This document shows, piece after piece, positions 1 to 8,592 of a stretch of DNA of 64,000 nt. Every line of letters begins with the position of its first letter. Position 1 is the first letter of the stretch. The DNA comes from Halarchaeum nitratireducens (GTDB lineage Archaea > Halobacteriota > Halobacteria > Halobacteriales > Halobacteriaceae). The position numbers and the translations under genes are program-made. The notes beneath the pieces are model-generated. The model saw only the letters and a list, made by a program, of their open reading frames with translations. It was not told the DNA's origin and searched no databases. Location of the stretch: NCBI RefSeq assembly GCF_014647155.1, contig NZ_BMOQ01000002.1, positions 248,001 through 312,000 of the forward strand, in the 5' to 3' direction.

Positions 1-1025
1 TACTTCTTGACGTCGCACTGCCCGGTGCCGAGCTGCTGGCCCTTCTCGAAGAGCTTCCCGAAGTCGATGCCGAGGCGGCCCTGCGCGGCCATCGCGTCGG
101 GCGCACCCGGATCGGACGGCACGTAGAGGCCGATGATGCCCAGTTGGCCCTTGGGCTTCACGACGTCGATGAGCTGATTCAGGACGACCGCGGGGTTCTC
201 ACGGGCCGGGTCGTAGGCGTCGCTCCCGACGTCCGTGTCCGGGTCGAGTGCCTGGTAGCCGACGGCGTCGACGCCCTTGTCGACCTCGTCACCGAAGTCC
301 GAGAGGATCTGTTCGACCGGATCGCCCTCCTCGAAGTTGATCGGGACGGCGCCGGTGTGTTCGGCCGCGAGATCGAGGCGGGCCTCGACGCGGTCGACGA
401 TGTAGATCTTCGAGGCGCCCTTGATCTTCGCGCTGTAGGCGGCCATCTGGCCGACGGGGCCGGCGCCGAAGATGACGACGGACTCGCCGGGCTGGAGGTC
501 GGCGAGTTCGGTGCCGTGCCAGCCGGTCGGGAAGATGTCGGCGAGGAGCGCGAAGCTCTGCTCGTACTCGTCCTCGGGTTCGCCGGGGAGCTTGAGGGCG
601 TTGAAGTCCGCGTACGGGATGCGGATCTTCTCGGCCTGTCCGCCCTGATACGGTCCCATTCCGACGTAGCCGTACGCGCCGCCGGCGGGCACGTCACCGT
701 CGGGGTTGACGTTGAGACAGAAGCCGGTCTTCCCCTCCTCGCAGTTCTTACAGTGTCCGCAGGCGACGTTGAACGGGGCGACGACGCGGTCCCCTACTTC
801 GAGGTCGTCGACGCCGTCGCCGACCTTCTCGACGACGCCCATGTTCTCGTGCCCGAAGACGATCCCGGGTTCGGCGTCCGTCCGTCCCTCGTACATGTGC
901 AGGTCGGACCCGCAGATGCACGTGGTCGTGATGTCGATGATCGCGTCGTTCGGTCCCTGTAGCGTCGGTTCGTCCACCTCGTCGACTTCGACGTGGTGCT
1001 CTCCGTGGTAAACAACTCCTTTCAT
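1..1025 (-). CDS. Zinc-dependent alcohol/formaldehyde dehydrogenase family protein (3' end beyond the window)
   Basis: Medium-chain dehydrogenase that would oxidise an alcohol or aldehyde with NAD(P). About 341 residues are visible and the C-terminus lies outside the window. The catalytic zinc motif is CxCGSDLH at residues 36-43 and GHE at 58-60. A structural zinc knot uses Cys 89, 92, 95 and 103, and a Rossmann GAGPVGQ motif follows. The insertion around residues 100-130 and the overall pattern resemble the glutathione-independent formaldehyde dehydrogenase branch rather than plain yeast-type ADH. The ATG lies at 1023-1025 and the gene stands alone on this strand. Family assignment is firm; the substrate is not determined. 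Confidence 0.85.
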   Translation of the reverse strand, partial: MKGVVYHGEHHVEVDEVDEPTLQGPNDAIIDITTTCICGSDLHMYEGRTDAEPGIVFGHENMGVVEKVGDGVDDLEVGDRVVAPFNVACGHCKNCEEGKTGFCLNVNPDGDVPAGGAYGYVGMGPYQGGQAEKIRIPYADFNALKLPGEPEDEYEQSFALLADIFPTGWHGTELADLQPGESVVIFGAGPVGQMAAYSAKIKGASKIYIVDRVEARLDLAAEHTGAVPINFEEGDPVEQILSDFGDEVDKGVDAVGYQALDPDTDVGSDAYDPARENPAVVLNQLIDVVKPKGQLGIIGLYVPSDPGAPDAMAAQGRLGIDFGKLFEKGQQLGTGQCDVKK

Positions 1026-1265
1026 GATACGCGTTCTAACGATAGACGATCACGATACAAATAGATGCGCCCTGGCGGCGACCAGCACCCCTTTCGGGCG
1101 GGCTCCGGGGCGCTCGGTGGCCACCGTCGTTTTAGCGGAGGACGGACCGGACGTATGGACGGGGCCGGACGCGATCGGTACCGGCGCGGCAAAGCTCGGC
1201 GAGCGCCGCCACGACGCCGTCGTCCGCTGAGACGTCGGCTCCGTTCGGCCCGACGGGGGGCCGGT

Positions 1266-2012
1266 CTACGGGACGTCGCGATAGACGATCTCCATGGGGA
1301 CGCCGCGCTCGGGGTCCCGCAGCGGGTCGTCGGGGAGCGTACGCAGCGTCCCGCGGTCCGTCCGGCCGGCGACGGCGAGACACATCGCGTCGAGGAGGTC
1401 GTCGCAGTTGTCCGCGCGAAAACGTTGGCCGTGCGCGGGCGGTTCGTCGATGCGCGCGGCGACGAGTCGCTCGTAGGCGACGCGCGCGTCGTCGTATCGG
1501 TCGAGGACGTCGAGACGCGCCTCGACGCCCGCGTCGTCGGTCTTCGCGGGAGCGATCGGGCCGTCTCCGAGGCCGGCGAAACAGACCTCGGGGTGGGCCT
1601 CGCGGACGACGCCGCGGGCGCCGGGGTGTTCGGCGAGGAGGACGTCGGCGTCGCGGACCTGCGGGAGGACGTTCCACGTCTGCGTGGTGAGCGAGCCCGC
1701 GGTCCGCGCTTCGACGCGGCGTTTCGCCTCGGCGTACGTGGGCGCGTCGAGGACGGCGCGCGGCGGGGCGAGGAAGACGCGGCGGCGCTGTGCGCCGAGG
1801 GCGTCGCGGGCGCGTTCGTCACAGGCGCGCCGCCCCCGCTCGGGGAGGCCGATCGGGACGTCGACGAGGACGGACGCGGCGTCGCGGTGGGCGTGCCAGA
1901 CGGAGAGGAGCGAGGGGTGGTGACGCGCGTCCCAGCCGTCGGCGTCGCGGACGGCGGCGACCCAGCCGTTCGAGCTCCAGTCGACGCCGACGACCGTCTC
2001 GGGTGCGGGCAT
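1266..2012 (-). CDS. DUF429 family protein
   Basis: A 248-residue soluble protein that opens with a VVGVDWSSNGW segment, typical of DUF429 proteins with an RNase H-like fold. Conserved DUF429-like stretches are VDVPIGLPERGRRACD near residues 50-65, an EAHPEVCFAGL block near 140 and a DNCDDLLDAMCLAV helix near 200. The acidic residues D10, D51 and the D-D pair near 203 would form the presumed metal site. No enzymatic function is established for the family. It is divergent from the bat-like gene, whose ATG at 2070 is only about 60 bp away, so the two probably have back-to-back promoters. Confidence 0.75.
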   Translation of the reverse strand: MPAPETVVGVDWSSNGWVAAVRDADGWDARHHPSLLSVWHAHRDAASVLVDVPIGLPERGRRACDERARDALGAQRRRVFLAPPRAVLDAPTYAEAKRRVEARTAGSLTTQTWNVLPQVRDADVLLAEHPGARGVVREAHPEVCFAGLGDGPIAPAKTDDAGVEARLDVLDRYDDARVAYERLVAARIDEPPAHGQRFRADNCDDLLDAMCLAVAGRTDRGTLRTLPDDPLRDPERGVPMEIVYRDVP

Positions 2013-2069
2013 ACGGACAGTCGTGGCGCGGCGCTCTTACGTCTGCGCGTTCGACGGTCGACCGTCGAG

Positions 2070-3671
2070 ATGGCACCCCGACACGGGACGGACGACGGTC
2101 CGCGGCTCCCGGACGACGTGAAGGAGCGCGCGATGGACGAGGCACCGGTGGGGATCACGATGACCGATCCGACTCGATCGGACAACCCGCTCGTCTACGT
2201 GAACGACGCCTTCGAGCGCATCACCGGCTACGCGCGCGAGGACGTGCTCGGGCAGAACTGCCGGTTCCTCCAGGGGCCCGAGACGGCCGACGAGCGCGTG
2301 GACGAGATGCGGCGGGCGATCGAGGCGGGCGAGTCGACGGTCGTCGAGCTACGGAACTACCGGGCGGACGGCGAGCCGTTCTGGAACGAGGTGAAGATCG
2401 CGCCGATCCGCGACGCCGGCGGCGACGTCCGCTACTTCGTCGGGTTCCAGCGCGACGTCACCGAGCGCACGCGCTCGGAGCTCGCGGTCAGACGCGAGCG
2501 GGCGAACCTCGAACACGTGCTCGATCGCGTCGACGGGCTGTTGAGCGACGTCACGGAGGCGGTCGTCAACGCGGAGAGCCGGGAGGCCATCGAACGGCAG
2601 GTCTGCGAGCGCCTCGCGGCCGTCGAGACGTACGCGCTCGCGTGGATCGGCGACGTCGACCTCGCCGACGGCGTCGTCCGACCGCGGGCGTGGGCGGGTG
2701 AGGCCGGCGACGTGCGTACGGACGACCTCGCCGTGGCGCGCGACGACACCGAAAACCCGGTCGTGCGCGCGCTCGACGAGGGACGCGTCGCGCTCGGCGA
2801 CGGCGAGACCGGCGTCCCCGGGAGCCTCGTATCGGTCGGCGGCGTCGCCGCGGTGCCGCTGCGCTATCGCGGGACGACGTACGGGGTGTTGGTGGTGTAC
2901 GCGAGGGAGGCGGACGCGCTGAACGAGCGCGAGACGGCGGTGCTGGAGTCGCTCGGTCGCACGGTGGCCACGGCGTTGAACGCCCACGAGTCGCGCCGGC
3001 TCGCCGCCGCGGACCAGGTGGTCTCGGTCGCGTTCGACGTGCGGGACCGCGAGCTGTTCGTCGTCGACCTCGCGGCGCGACTCCCGGGGACGCTGACGTA
3101 CCGCGGCGAGGTGTATCGGGAGGAGACCCCGGTGCTCTTCTTCACCGCCGACGCGGACGCGGATCGCGTCCTCGCGGCCGCCGAGGCGTCGCCCGAAGTC
3201 GAGGCCGCGACCGTCGTGGGCGGGGGGGACGACACGCCGCTCTTCGAGTTCAGACTCCCGGCGTCGTCGTTCCCGGACGACCTCGTAGCTCGCGGCGTCC
3301 GGATCGAGGGGATCAGCGCCGCGGACGGCGGGGCGCGCGTCGAACTCGAACTCCCGATGGGCGTCGACACCAGGTCGGTGGTCGAACGCTTCCGCGAGCG
3401 CTACGACGACGTCGAACTCGTCCGCTATCGAGAGACGGAACGCCCGCCGACGACGGAGCGCGACTTCGTCGCCGCCGTCGAGGACCGCCTGACCGAGCGC
3501 CAGCACGCGGCGCTCAAGCGCGCGTACCTCTCGGGCTACTACGACGCGACGCGGACGGCGACGGGCGACGAGCTCGCGGCGGCGATGGACATCTCGCGGG
3601 CGACCTTCCACCAGCACCTCCGCGCCGCCGAGCGGAAGGTGTTCGCCGCGATCTTCGATCGGGATACCTGA
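2070..3671 (+). CDS. bat: Bat-like transcriptional regulator: LOV/PAS, GAF, HTH_10
   Basis: A 533-residue one-component regulator. The N-terminal PAS domain (about residues 20-125) carries GQNCRFLQG at 61-69. This is the flavin-binding LOV signature, with the photoactive Cys at 64. A GAF domain follows (about 145-290), then a bacterioopsin-activator region and a C-terminal HTH_10 (about 478-533) beginning LTERQHAAL. The ATG at 2070 was chosen because the long upstream part of the frame is a shadow of the gene on the other strand. Halobacterium Bat, with the same architecture, activates bop, brp and crtB in response to light and oxygen. Here the gene lies 99 bp upstream of crtB on the same strand, so control of carotenoid synthesis is the natural inference. 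Confidence 0.85.
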   Translation: MAPRHGTDDGPRLPDDVKERAMDEAPVGITMTDPTRSDNPLVYVNDAFERITGYAREDVLGQNCRFLQGPETADERVDEMRRAIEAGESTVVELRNYRADGEPFWNEVKIAPIRDAGGDVRYFVGFQRDVTERTRSELAVRRERANLEHVLDRVDGLLSDVTEAVVNAESREAIERQVCERLAAVETYALAWIGDVDLADGVVRPRAWAGEAGDVRTDDLAVARDDTENPVVRALDEGRVALGDGETGVPGSLVSVGGVAAVPLRYRGTTYGVLVVYAREADALNERETAVLESLGRTVATALNAHESRRLAAADQVVSVAFDVRDRELFVVDLAARLPGTLTYRGEVYREETPVLFFTADADADRVLAAAEASPEVEAATVVGGGDDTPLFEFRLPASSFPDDLVARGVRIEGISAADGGARVELELPMGVDTRSVVERFRERYDDVELVRYRETERPPTTERDFVAAVEDRLTERQHAALKRAYLSGYYDATRTATGDELAAAMDISRATFHQHLRAAERKVFAAIFDRDT

Positions 3672-3770
3672 CCAGTCAGGTACGGCGGTTTTGTCGGCGG
3701 GCGGCGTATCGAACGACGAGAGCCACCGACCGGTCCGCCGTGACCGGACGCCCGTGGGTCGACTGTCACC

Positions 3771-4799
3771 ATGATTTCCCCCGACGACGTCGCCACGAGC
3801 AAGGCGATACAGCAGCGGACCGGCAAGACCTTCGCCGCCGCGACCCGCGTCCTCCCCGAACGAGCCCGGCGCGCCACCTACGTCCTCTACGCGTTCTTCC
3901 GCGTCGCCGACGAGGTGGTCGACGACCCGCGGGGCGCCACGCCCGCCGAACAGCGCCGCGAGCTTGCGCGCCTCCGCGCGGCCGCCCTCGGCGAGACCGA
4001 CACGGACGATCCCGTCCTCGGGGCCTTCCGCGACCTCGTCGAGACCTACGACGTCGCCGACGAGGAGATCGAGACGTTCCTCGACGCCATGGAGATGGAC
4101 GTCGACACCCGCCGCTACGAGACGCACGACGAACTGGAGACCTACCTCCGGGGGTCGGCCGTCGCCGTCGGCAACATGATGCTGACCGTGATGGCGGACA
4201 TCGAGGGCATGGACGACGAGACGGTCGATCGCGCCCGCCCGCACGCGAAGGCGCTCGGCGAGGCCTTCCAGCTCACGAACTTCCTGCGCGACGTCCGCGA
4301 GGACGTCCGAGAGTACGGTCGCATCTACATCCCGCGCGCGACGCTCGACCGGTACGACGTCCCCGAGTCGGAGGTCCGCGCCTGTACGTTCTCGGAGCGC
4401 TTCGCGGCGGCGATGCGCGCCGAGCTACAGCGCACCGAACGCCTCTACCGCGAGGGCGTCGCCGGCATCCGGTACCTCCCCGAGTCGTGTCGCTTCGGCG
4501 TGCTGTGCGCGGCGGTGCTCTACGCCGATCACCACCGCCTCATCCGCCGGCGGGGCTACGACACGCTGAGCGCGCGCCCGACGCTCTCGACGCCCCGACG
4601 CCTCGCGCTCGTCGCCCGGACGTGGTATCACTGGAAACGCACCGGCGACCCCGAAGCGGCGTTCTACGCCGCGAGCGTCGTCGACACGACTGACGGACCG
4701 AACTCGACGACGCGCTCGCGGCCCGGCAACGAGTCGGTGCGGACGCGCGCCCGCTCGGCGGCCGCGTCGCTCTCCTCGCTCCTGGGGGTGCGCGAGTGA
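3771..4799 (+). CDS. crtB: Phytoene synthase
   Basis: A 342-residue squalene/phytoene synthase that condenses two geranylgeranyl diphosphates to phytoene, the first committed carotenoid step. Both Asp-rich Mg-diphosphate motifs are present: DEVVDD at residues 47-52 and DVRED at 174-178, within the family block FLRDVREDVREYGR. Length is normal for the family. It is the first gene of a four-gene run: its TGA overlaps the GTG start of the desaturase (GTGA). The last ~35 residues are Ser/Arg-rich and probably disordered. Confidence 0.93.
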   Translation: MISPDDVATSKAIQQRTGKTFAAATRVLPERARRATYVLYAFFRVADEVVDDPRGATPAEQRRELARLRAAALGETDTDDPVLGAFRDLVETYDVADEEIETFLDAMEMDVDTRRYETHDELETYLRGSAVAVGNMMLTVMADIEGMDDETVDRARPHAKALGEAFQLTNFLRDVREDVREYGRIYIPRATLDRYDVPESEVRACTFSERFAAAMRAELQRTERLYREGVAGIRYLPESCRFGVLCAAVLYADHHRLIRRRGYDTLSARPTLSTPRRLALVARTWYHWKRTGDPEAAFYAASVVDTTDGPNSTTRSRPGNESVRTRARSAAASLSSLLGVRE

Positions 4800-6370
4800 G
4801 TCGGACGGTCACGGTCGTCGGCGGCGGTTTCGGCGGTCTGTCCGCGGCCTGCTATCTCGCCGACGCGGGGTGTGACGTGACGGTCGTCGAGAAGAACGAC
4901 CAGCTCGGCGGCCGCGCGAGCGTCCTCGAACGCGACGGGTTCCGCTTCGACATGGGGCCCTCGTGGTACCTGATGCCCGACGTCTTCGAGCGCTTCTTCG
5001 GCTACTTCGGGCGGGCGCCCGAGGACTACTACGACCTCACGCATCTCGACCCGCACTACCGGGTGTACTTCAAGGACGGCACCGGGACGCGCGATCCGTT
5101 CGCCGACGACGGCGACGCGAACGCGGTACCGGACGGCGCGGGCGCGACGCGCCGCGGGACGGACGCGGCGGGAGCGAACGCCGAGCGCGTCGACATTGAT
5201 GGAGACATCGAGCGGACGAAGGCGCTCTTCGAGTCCTACGAGGACGGCGCGGGCGCGGCCTTCGAGCGCTATCTCGCGAAGTCCGAGGAGACCTACGAGG
5301 TCGGCATGGAGCACTTCGTCTACACCGACCGCCCGAACTTCCGGGATTACGTCGACTGGGACGTGATCCGCAACGCCCGCGGGCTCGGACTGCTCGGCAC
5401 GATGCAAGAGCACGTCGAGGACTACTTCGAGCACCCCCGGCTCCAGCAGCTCGTCCAGTACACGCTCGTCTTCCTCGGCGGGTCGCCGTCGAATACGCCC
5501 GCGCTCTACAACCTCATGAGCCACGTCGACTTCAACCTCGGCGTCTACTACCCCGAGGGCGGCCTCGTCTCTGTCGTCGACGCGCTCGCCTCGCTCGGCG
5601 ACGACCTGGGGGTCACGTACCGCACGGGCACGCCGGTCGCGGCGATCCGCGGGGCGCGCGGCGACGTGCGCGCCGAGCTGGCGAACGGCGAGATCGTCCG
5701 CGCCGACGCGCTCGTCTCCGACGCCGACTACGCGCACACCGAGCAGGAACTCCTCGACCCGGAGAACCGGCAGTACGACGCCGACTACTGGGAGTCGCGG
5801 ACCTACGCGCCGTCGGCGTACCTCCTCTACCTCGGCGTCGAGGGCGACCTCGGGCCGCTCGCTCACCACACGCTCGTCCTCCCGGACGCGTGGGACGACC
5901 ACTTCGACGCCATCTTCGACGAGCCGGCGTGGCCCGACGACCCCGCGTACTACCTCTGTGCGCCCTCCGAGACGGACGACGCCGTCGCGCCCGACGGCCA
6001 CAGCGCGCTGTTCGCGCTCGTCCCGATCGCGCCCGGCCTCGACGACGAGGCGGCGGTCCGGGAGACGTACCGCGACCGTCTCCTCGACGACGTCGCGACC
6101 CACACCGGCCTCGACCTCCGCGAGCGCATCGTCGTCGAGGAGGACTTCTGCGTCGCCGACTTCGCCGAGCGGTACAACGCGACGGAAGGGAGCGCGCTCG
6201 GCCTCGCGCACACGCTCCGTCAGACCGGCCCGCTGCGCCCCGATCACCGCTCCTCGGCGCTCGACGGCCTCTACTTCACCGGCGGCTTCACGCGGCCCGG
6301 AATCGGCGTCCCGATGTGTCTCATCAGCGGCGAGCACGCCGCGAGCGCGGTTCTCAGCGACTTCGCGTGA
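4796..6370 (+). CDS. crtD: CrtI/CrtD-family carotenoid desaturase
   Basis: A 524-residue FAD-dependent carotenoid desaturase. The dinucleotide motif VVGGGFGGLSAA starts at residue 4, followed by VVEKNDQLGGRA. The C-terminal FAD signature YFTGGFTRPGIGVPMCL is intact. GTG start overlapping crtB by 4 bp; its own TGA overlaps the next GTG. A phytoene desaturase and a carotenoid 3,4-desaturase cannot be separated by eye. Position just before lyeJ and cruF matches crtD-lyeJ-cruF of Haloarcula japonica, which favours 3,4-desaturase for bacterioruberin, while adjacency to crtB fits crtI. Residues ~105-137 form a low-complexity Asp/Ala/Gly-rich insertion absent from the typical core fold. Confidence 0.85.
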   Translation: MSRTVTVVGGGFGGLSAACYLADAGCDVTVVEKNDQLGGRASVLERDGFRFDMGPSWYLMPDVFERFFGYFGRAPEDYYDLTHLDPHYRVYFKDGTGTRDPFADDGDANAVPDGAGATRRGTDAAGANAERVDIDGDIERTKALFESYEDGAGAAFERYLAKSEETYEVGMEHFVYTDRPNFRDYVDWDVIRNARGLGLLGTMQEHVEDYFEHPRLQQLVQYTLVFLGGSPSNTPALYNLMSHVDFNLGVYYPEGGLVSVVDALASLGDDLGVTYRTGTPVAAIRGARGDVRAELANGEIVRADALVSDADYAHTEQELLDPENRQYDADYWESRTYAPSAYLLYLGVEGDLGPLAHHTLVLPDAWDDHFDAIFDEPAWPDDPAYYLCAPSETDDAVAPDGHSALFALVPIAPGLDDEAAVRETYRDRLLDDVATHTGLDLRERIVVEEDFCVADFAERYNATEGSALGLAHTLRQTGPLRPDHRSSALDGLYFTGGFTRPGIGVPMCLISGEHAASAVLSDFA

Positions 6371-7200
6371 CGGGACTCGACCTCCGGCGCACGCTCGCGC
6401 GCTCGCGGCCGCGCTTCTGGCTCTACCTCGCCGGCCCGGCGCTCGTCGGGCTCGCGTACGCCGCCGACGGGACCGGCGACCTGCTCTCCGCGCCCGCCCT
6501 CGCGCTCGTCGCGTACTTCCTCGTGCCCGCGAACGTCTACCTCTACGGCGTCAACGACGTCTACGACGCCGACGTCGACGCGGAGAACCCGAAGAAGGAG
6601 GACAAGGAGGTGCGGTATCGCGGCGAGCGCGGCGTCGTCGCGCTCGTCGGACTCACGGGTGCGCTCGGCCTCGCGCTCGCCGCGTGGCTCCCGCGCGCCG
6701 CGCCGTGGATCGTGGGGTTCCTCGCCCTCGGGTGGGCGTACAGCGCGCCCCCGCGGCTGAAGACGCGCCCGCCGCTCGACTCGCTCTCGAACGGCCTCTA
6801 CGTTCTCCCGGGTATCGCCGCCTACGCCGCGCTCGCGGGATCGATCCCGCCGCTCCTCGCGGTGCTCGGGGGGTGGCTGTGGACGATGGCGATGCACACG
6901 TTCTCCGCGATCCCCGACATCGATCCCGACCGGCGCGCCGGCATCGACACCACCGCGACCGTCCTCGGCGCGCGCCGCGCGCTGGCCTACTGTGGGGCGT
7001 GCTGGCTCCTCGCCGCCGTCGCCTTCGCGCTGCTCGATCCGCGCGCGGGCCTCCTCTTCGGGGTCTACCCGGTGCTCGCGCTCGCGCTCAACCTCGCGGA
7101 CGTCGATCTCTCGCGGGCGTACTGGTGGTTCCCCGCGCTCAACACGGCCGTCGGCGCGCTCTTCGCGTGCGCCGGCCTGTGGGGTGTCCTGCGTGGATAG
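6367..7200 (+). CDS. lyeJ: UbiA-family lycopene elongase/hydratase
   Basis: A 277-residue polytopic membrane prenyltransferase. UbiA motifs are NDVYDADVD at residues 63-71 and DIDPD at 184-188, both used for Mg-diphosphate binding. A KTRPPLDSLSNG loop precedes a hydrophobic segment near 140-170. In haloarchaea LyeJ adds C5 units to the ends of lycopene and hydrates them on the way to bacterioruberin. GTG start inside the desaturase stop (4-bp overlap), and the gene's own stop overlaps cruF. An MQ- or heme-type UbiA is less likely given the operon. Confidence 0.88.
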   Translation: MTGLDLRRTLARSRPRFWLYLAGPALVGLAYAADGTGDLLSAPALALVAYFLVPANVYLYGVNDVYDADVDAENPKKEDKEVRYRGERGVVALVGLTGALGLALAAWLPRAAPWIVGFLALGWAYSAPPRLKTRPPLDSLSNGLYVLPGIAAYAALAGSIPPLLAVLGGWLWTMAMHTFSAIPDIDPDRRAGIDTTATVLGARRALAYCGACWLLAAVAFALLDPRAGLLFGVYPVLALALNLADVDLSRAYWWFPALNTAVGALFACAGLWGVLRG

Positions 7201-8032
7201 CGCGACGCTCTCGGCGCTCTCGACGCGACTCGACCGCCTCGTCGCCGCGAACCGCCCCGGAATCGCCGTCCTCGCGCCGCTGATCGGTGCGGCGTCGCTC
7301 ATCGGGGGCGCGCTCGGCTACGTGCCGCGGTGGCTGGCGTTCAACGCCGTGCTCCTCCTGCTCGGGACGGCGATGTTGCGCCTCCCGCTCGTCGCCGCCG
7401 TCCTCCCCGAGCTCGATCGGCGGGCGCTCGCGGCGCTCGGCGCCCTCTGCGGCTACACCTATCTGATCGAGTACGTCGGCGTGACGAGCGGATGGCCGTA
7501 CGGCGCGTTCAGCTACGGCGTCGAGCTCGGGCCGATGGTCGCGGGGGTGCCGCTCGCGCTCCCGCTGTTCTTCCTGCCACTCGTCTGTAACGCCTACTTC
7601 CTCGCCGTGCTGTTGCTCGGCGAGCGCGCCGGGACCGCGCGCTACAGACTGCCGGCGACGGTCGCCATCGTCCTCCTCGTCGACTGCGTGCTCGACCCGG
7701 GCGCGGTGGCGCTCGGCTTCTGGTCGTACGCCGACGGGGGCGTCTACTACGGCGTCCCGCTCTCGAACTACGCGGGCTGGGTGCTCTCCGGGAGCGTCGC
7801 CGTCCTCGCCCTCGACGTCGCCTTCGATCACCGCGCGCTCCGCGCGCGCCTCGACGACTGTCCGTTCGCCCTCGACGACCTCGTGAGCTTCGTCGTCCTC
7901 TGGGGGCTCGTCAACCTCGTCTACGCGAACTGGCTGCCCGTGCTGTGCACCGCCGCGCTCGTCTGTGGTCTCCTCGCCACCGATCGGTTCGATCTCGCGT
8001 TCGCGCGCGGGAGCGGCGGCGTCGACGGCTGA
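7193..8032 (+). CDS. cruF: Bisanhydrobacterioruberin hydratase (CruF-type)
   Basis: A 279-residue membrane protein of the carotenoid C50 hydratase family, with about seven hydrophobic segments. Family-typical loops include EYVGVTSGWPYGAFSY (near residues 90-105) and DCVLDPGAVALGFWSY (near 162-178), the latter containing the conserved Asp residues. It would hydrate the terminal groups of bisanhydrobacterioruberin to give bacterioruberin. The GTG start overlaps the end of lyeJ by 8 bp. It is the last gene of the operon and converges on a Usp gene. Confidence 0.88.
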   Translation: MDSATLSALSTRLDRLVAANRPGIAVLAPLIGAASLIGGALGYVPRWLAFNAVLLLLGTAMLRLPLVAAVLPELDRRALAALGALCGYTYLIEYVGVTSGWPYGAFSYGVELGPMVAGVPLALPLFFLPLVCNAYFLAVLLLGERAGTARYRLPATVAIVLLVDCVLDPGAVALGFWSYADGGVYYGVPLSNYAGWVLSGSVAVLALDVAFDHRALRARLDDCPFALDDLVSFVVLWGLVNLVYANWLPVLCTAALVCGLLATDRFDLAFARGSGGVDG

Positions 8033-8042
8033 CGGGACTCCG

Positions 8043-8504
8043 CTACGCCCCGGCCTCGGCCTCGGCTTCGGTCTTCACGACGATGACCGGACGAGTCGCC
8101 AGCCGGAGCACGCGATCCGTGACGCTCCCGAGGAGCGCGCGATACTCTTCGGGCCGCTGTCGCGTCCCGAGCACGAGGAGGTCCGCGTCCACTTCGTCCG
8201 CGTGGGCGACGACCGTCTCAGCGGGGTCGCCGTGGCGGAGTTCGCCCGTGACGTCGACGCCCGCAGCCTCGGCCTCGCGGCGGACCGCGTCGATGGCCGC
8301 CTCGCCCGTCTCTTCGAGGCCGTGCTCGGGCCCCTCGGCTCCATCGACGTACTCGTCGCCGCTGTACGCCGTGTAGACGGACTCGTCGACAACGTAGACG
8401 ACGCGCAGATCCGCGTCGTGCGCTTGCGCGAGCTCGATCGCGTGCGAGGCGGCGTTCTCGGACGCGACCGTGCCGTCGGTCGCCAACAGGATGGTGTCGT
8501 ACAT
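8043..8504 (-). CDS. Universal stress protein (UspA family)
   Basis: A 153-residue single-domain Usp. It starts with the usual beta strand MYDTILLATDG, has a VVYVVDES strand near residue 35, and ends with LVLGTRQRPEEYRALLGSVTDRVLR and a final VIVVKTE strand. The usual ATP-binding G-x2-G-x9-G(S/T) is only partly kept: GTRQ replaces the first glycine pair. Nucleotide binding is therefore uncertain. Convergent with cruF and divergent from hemE (89 bp between start codons). Role presumably stress-related; nothing more specific can be read. Confidence 0.85.
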   Translation of the reverse strand: MYDTILLATDGTVASENAASHAIELAQAHDADLRVVYVVDESVYTAYSGDEYVDGAEGPEHGLEETGEAAIDAVRREAEAAGVDVTGELRHGDPAETVVAHADEVDADLLVLGTRQRPEEYRALLGSVTDRVLRLATRPVIVVKTEAEAEAGA

Positions 8505-8592
8505 GCGGTCGATGACTTCGACCGGGGAGTACGTAACGTTCGGGGTCGCGCGGGAACAACAGAGTTACCTGCCGCGTGGCGTTCTCTCCAGT

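Noticed and set aside
144-962. Long + strand ORFs opposite the zinc dehydrogenase
   Set aside because: Shadow frames of a GC-rich gene; the minus frame has clear zinc and Rossmann motifs.
1065-2069. In-frame extension upstream of the bat-like gene
   Set aside because: It overlaps the DUF429 gene on the other strand and codes for Arg/Gly/Asp-rich sequence without domains; the ATG at 2070 precedes the PAS domain.
4664-6337. 557-residue minus-strand ORF opposite the desaturase
   Set aside because: Composition is Val/Arg/Glu-rich shadow sequence; the + frame has FAD and desaturase motifs.
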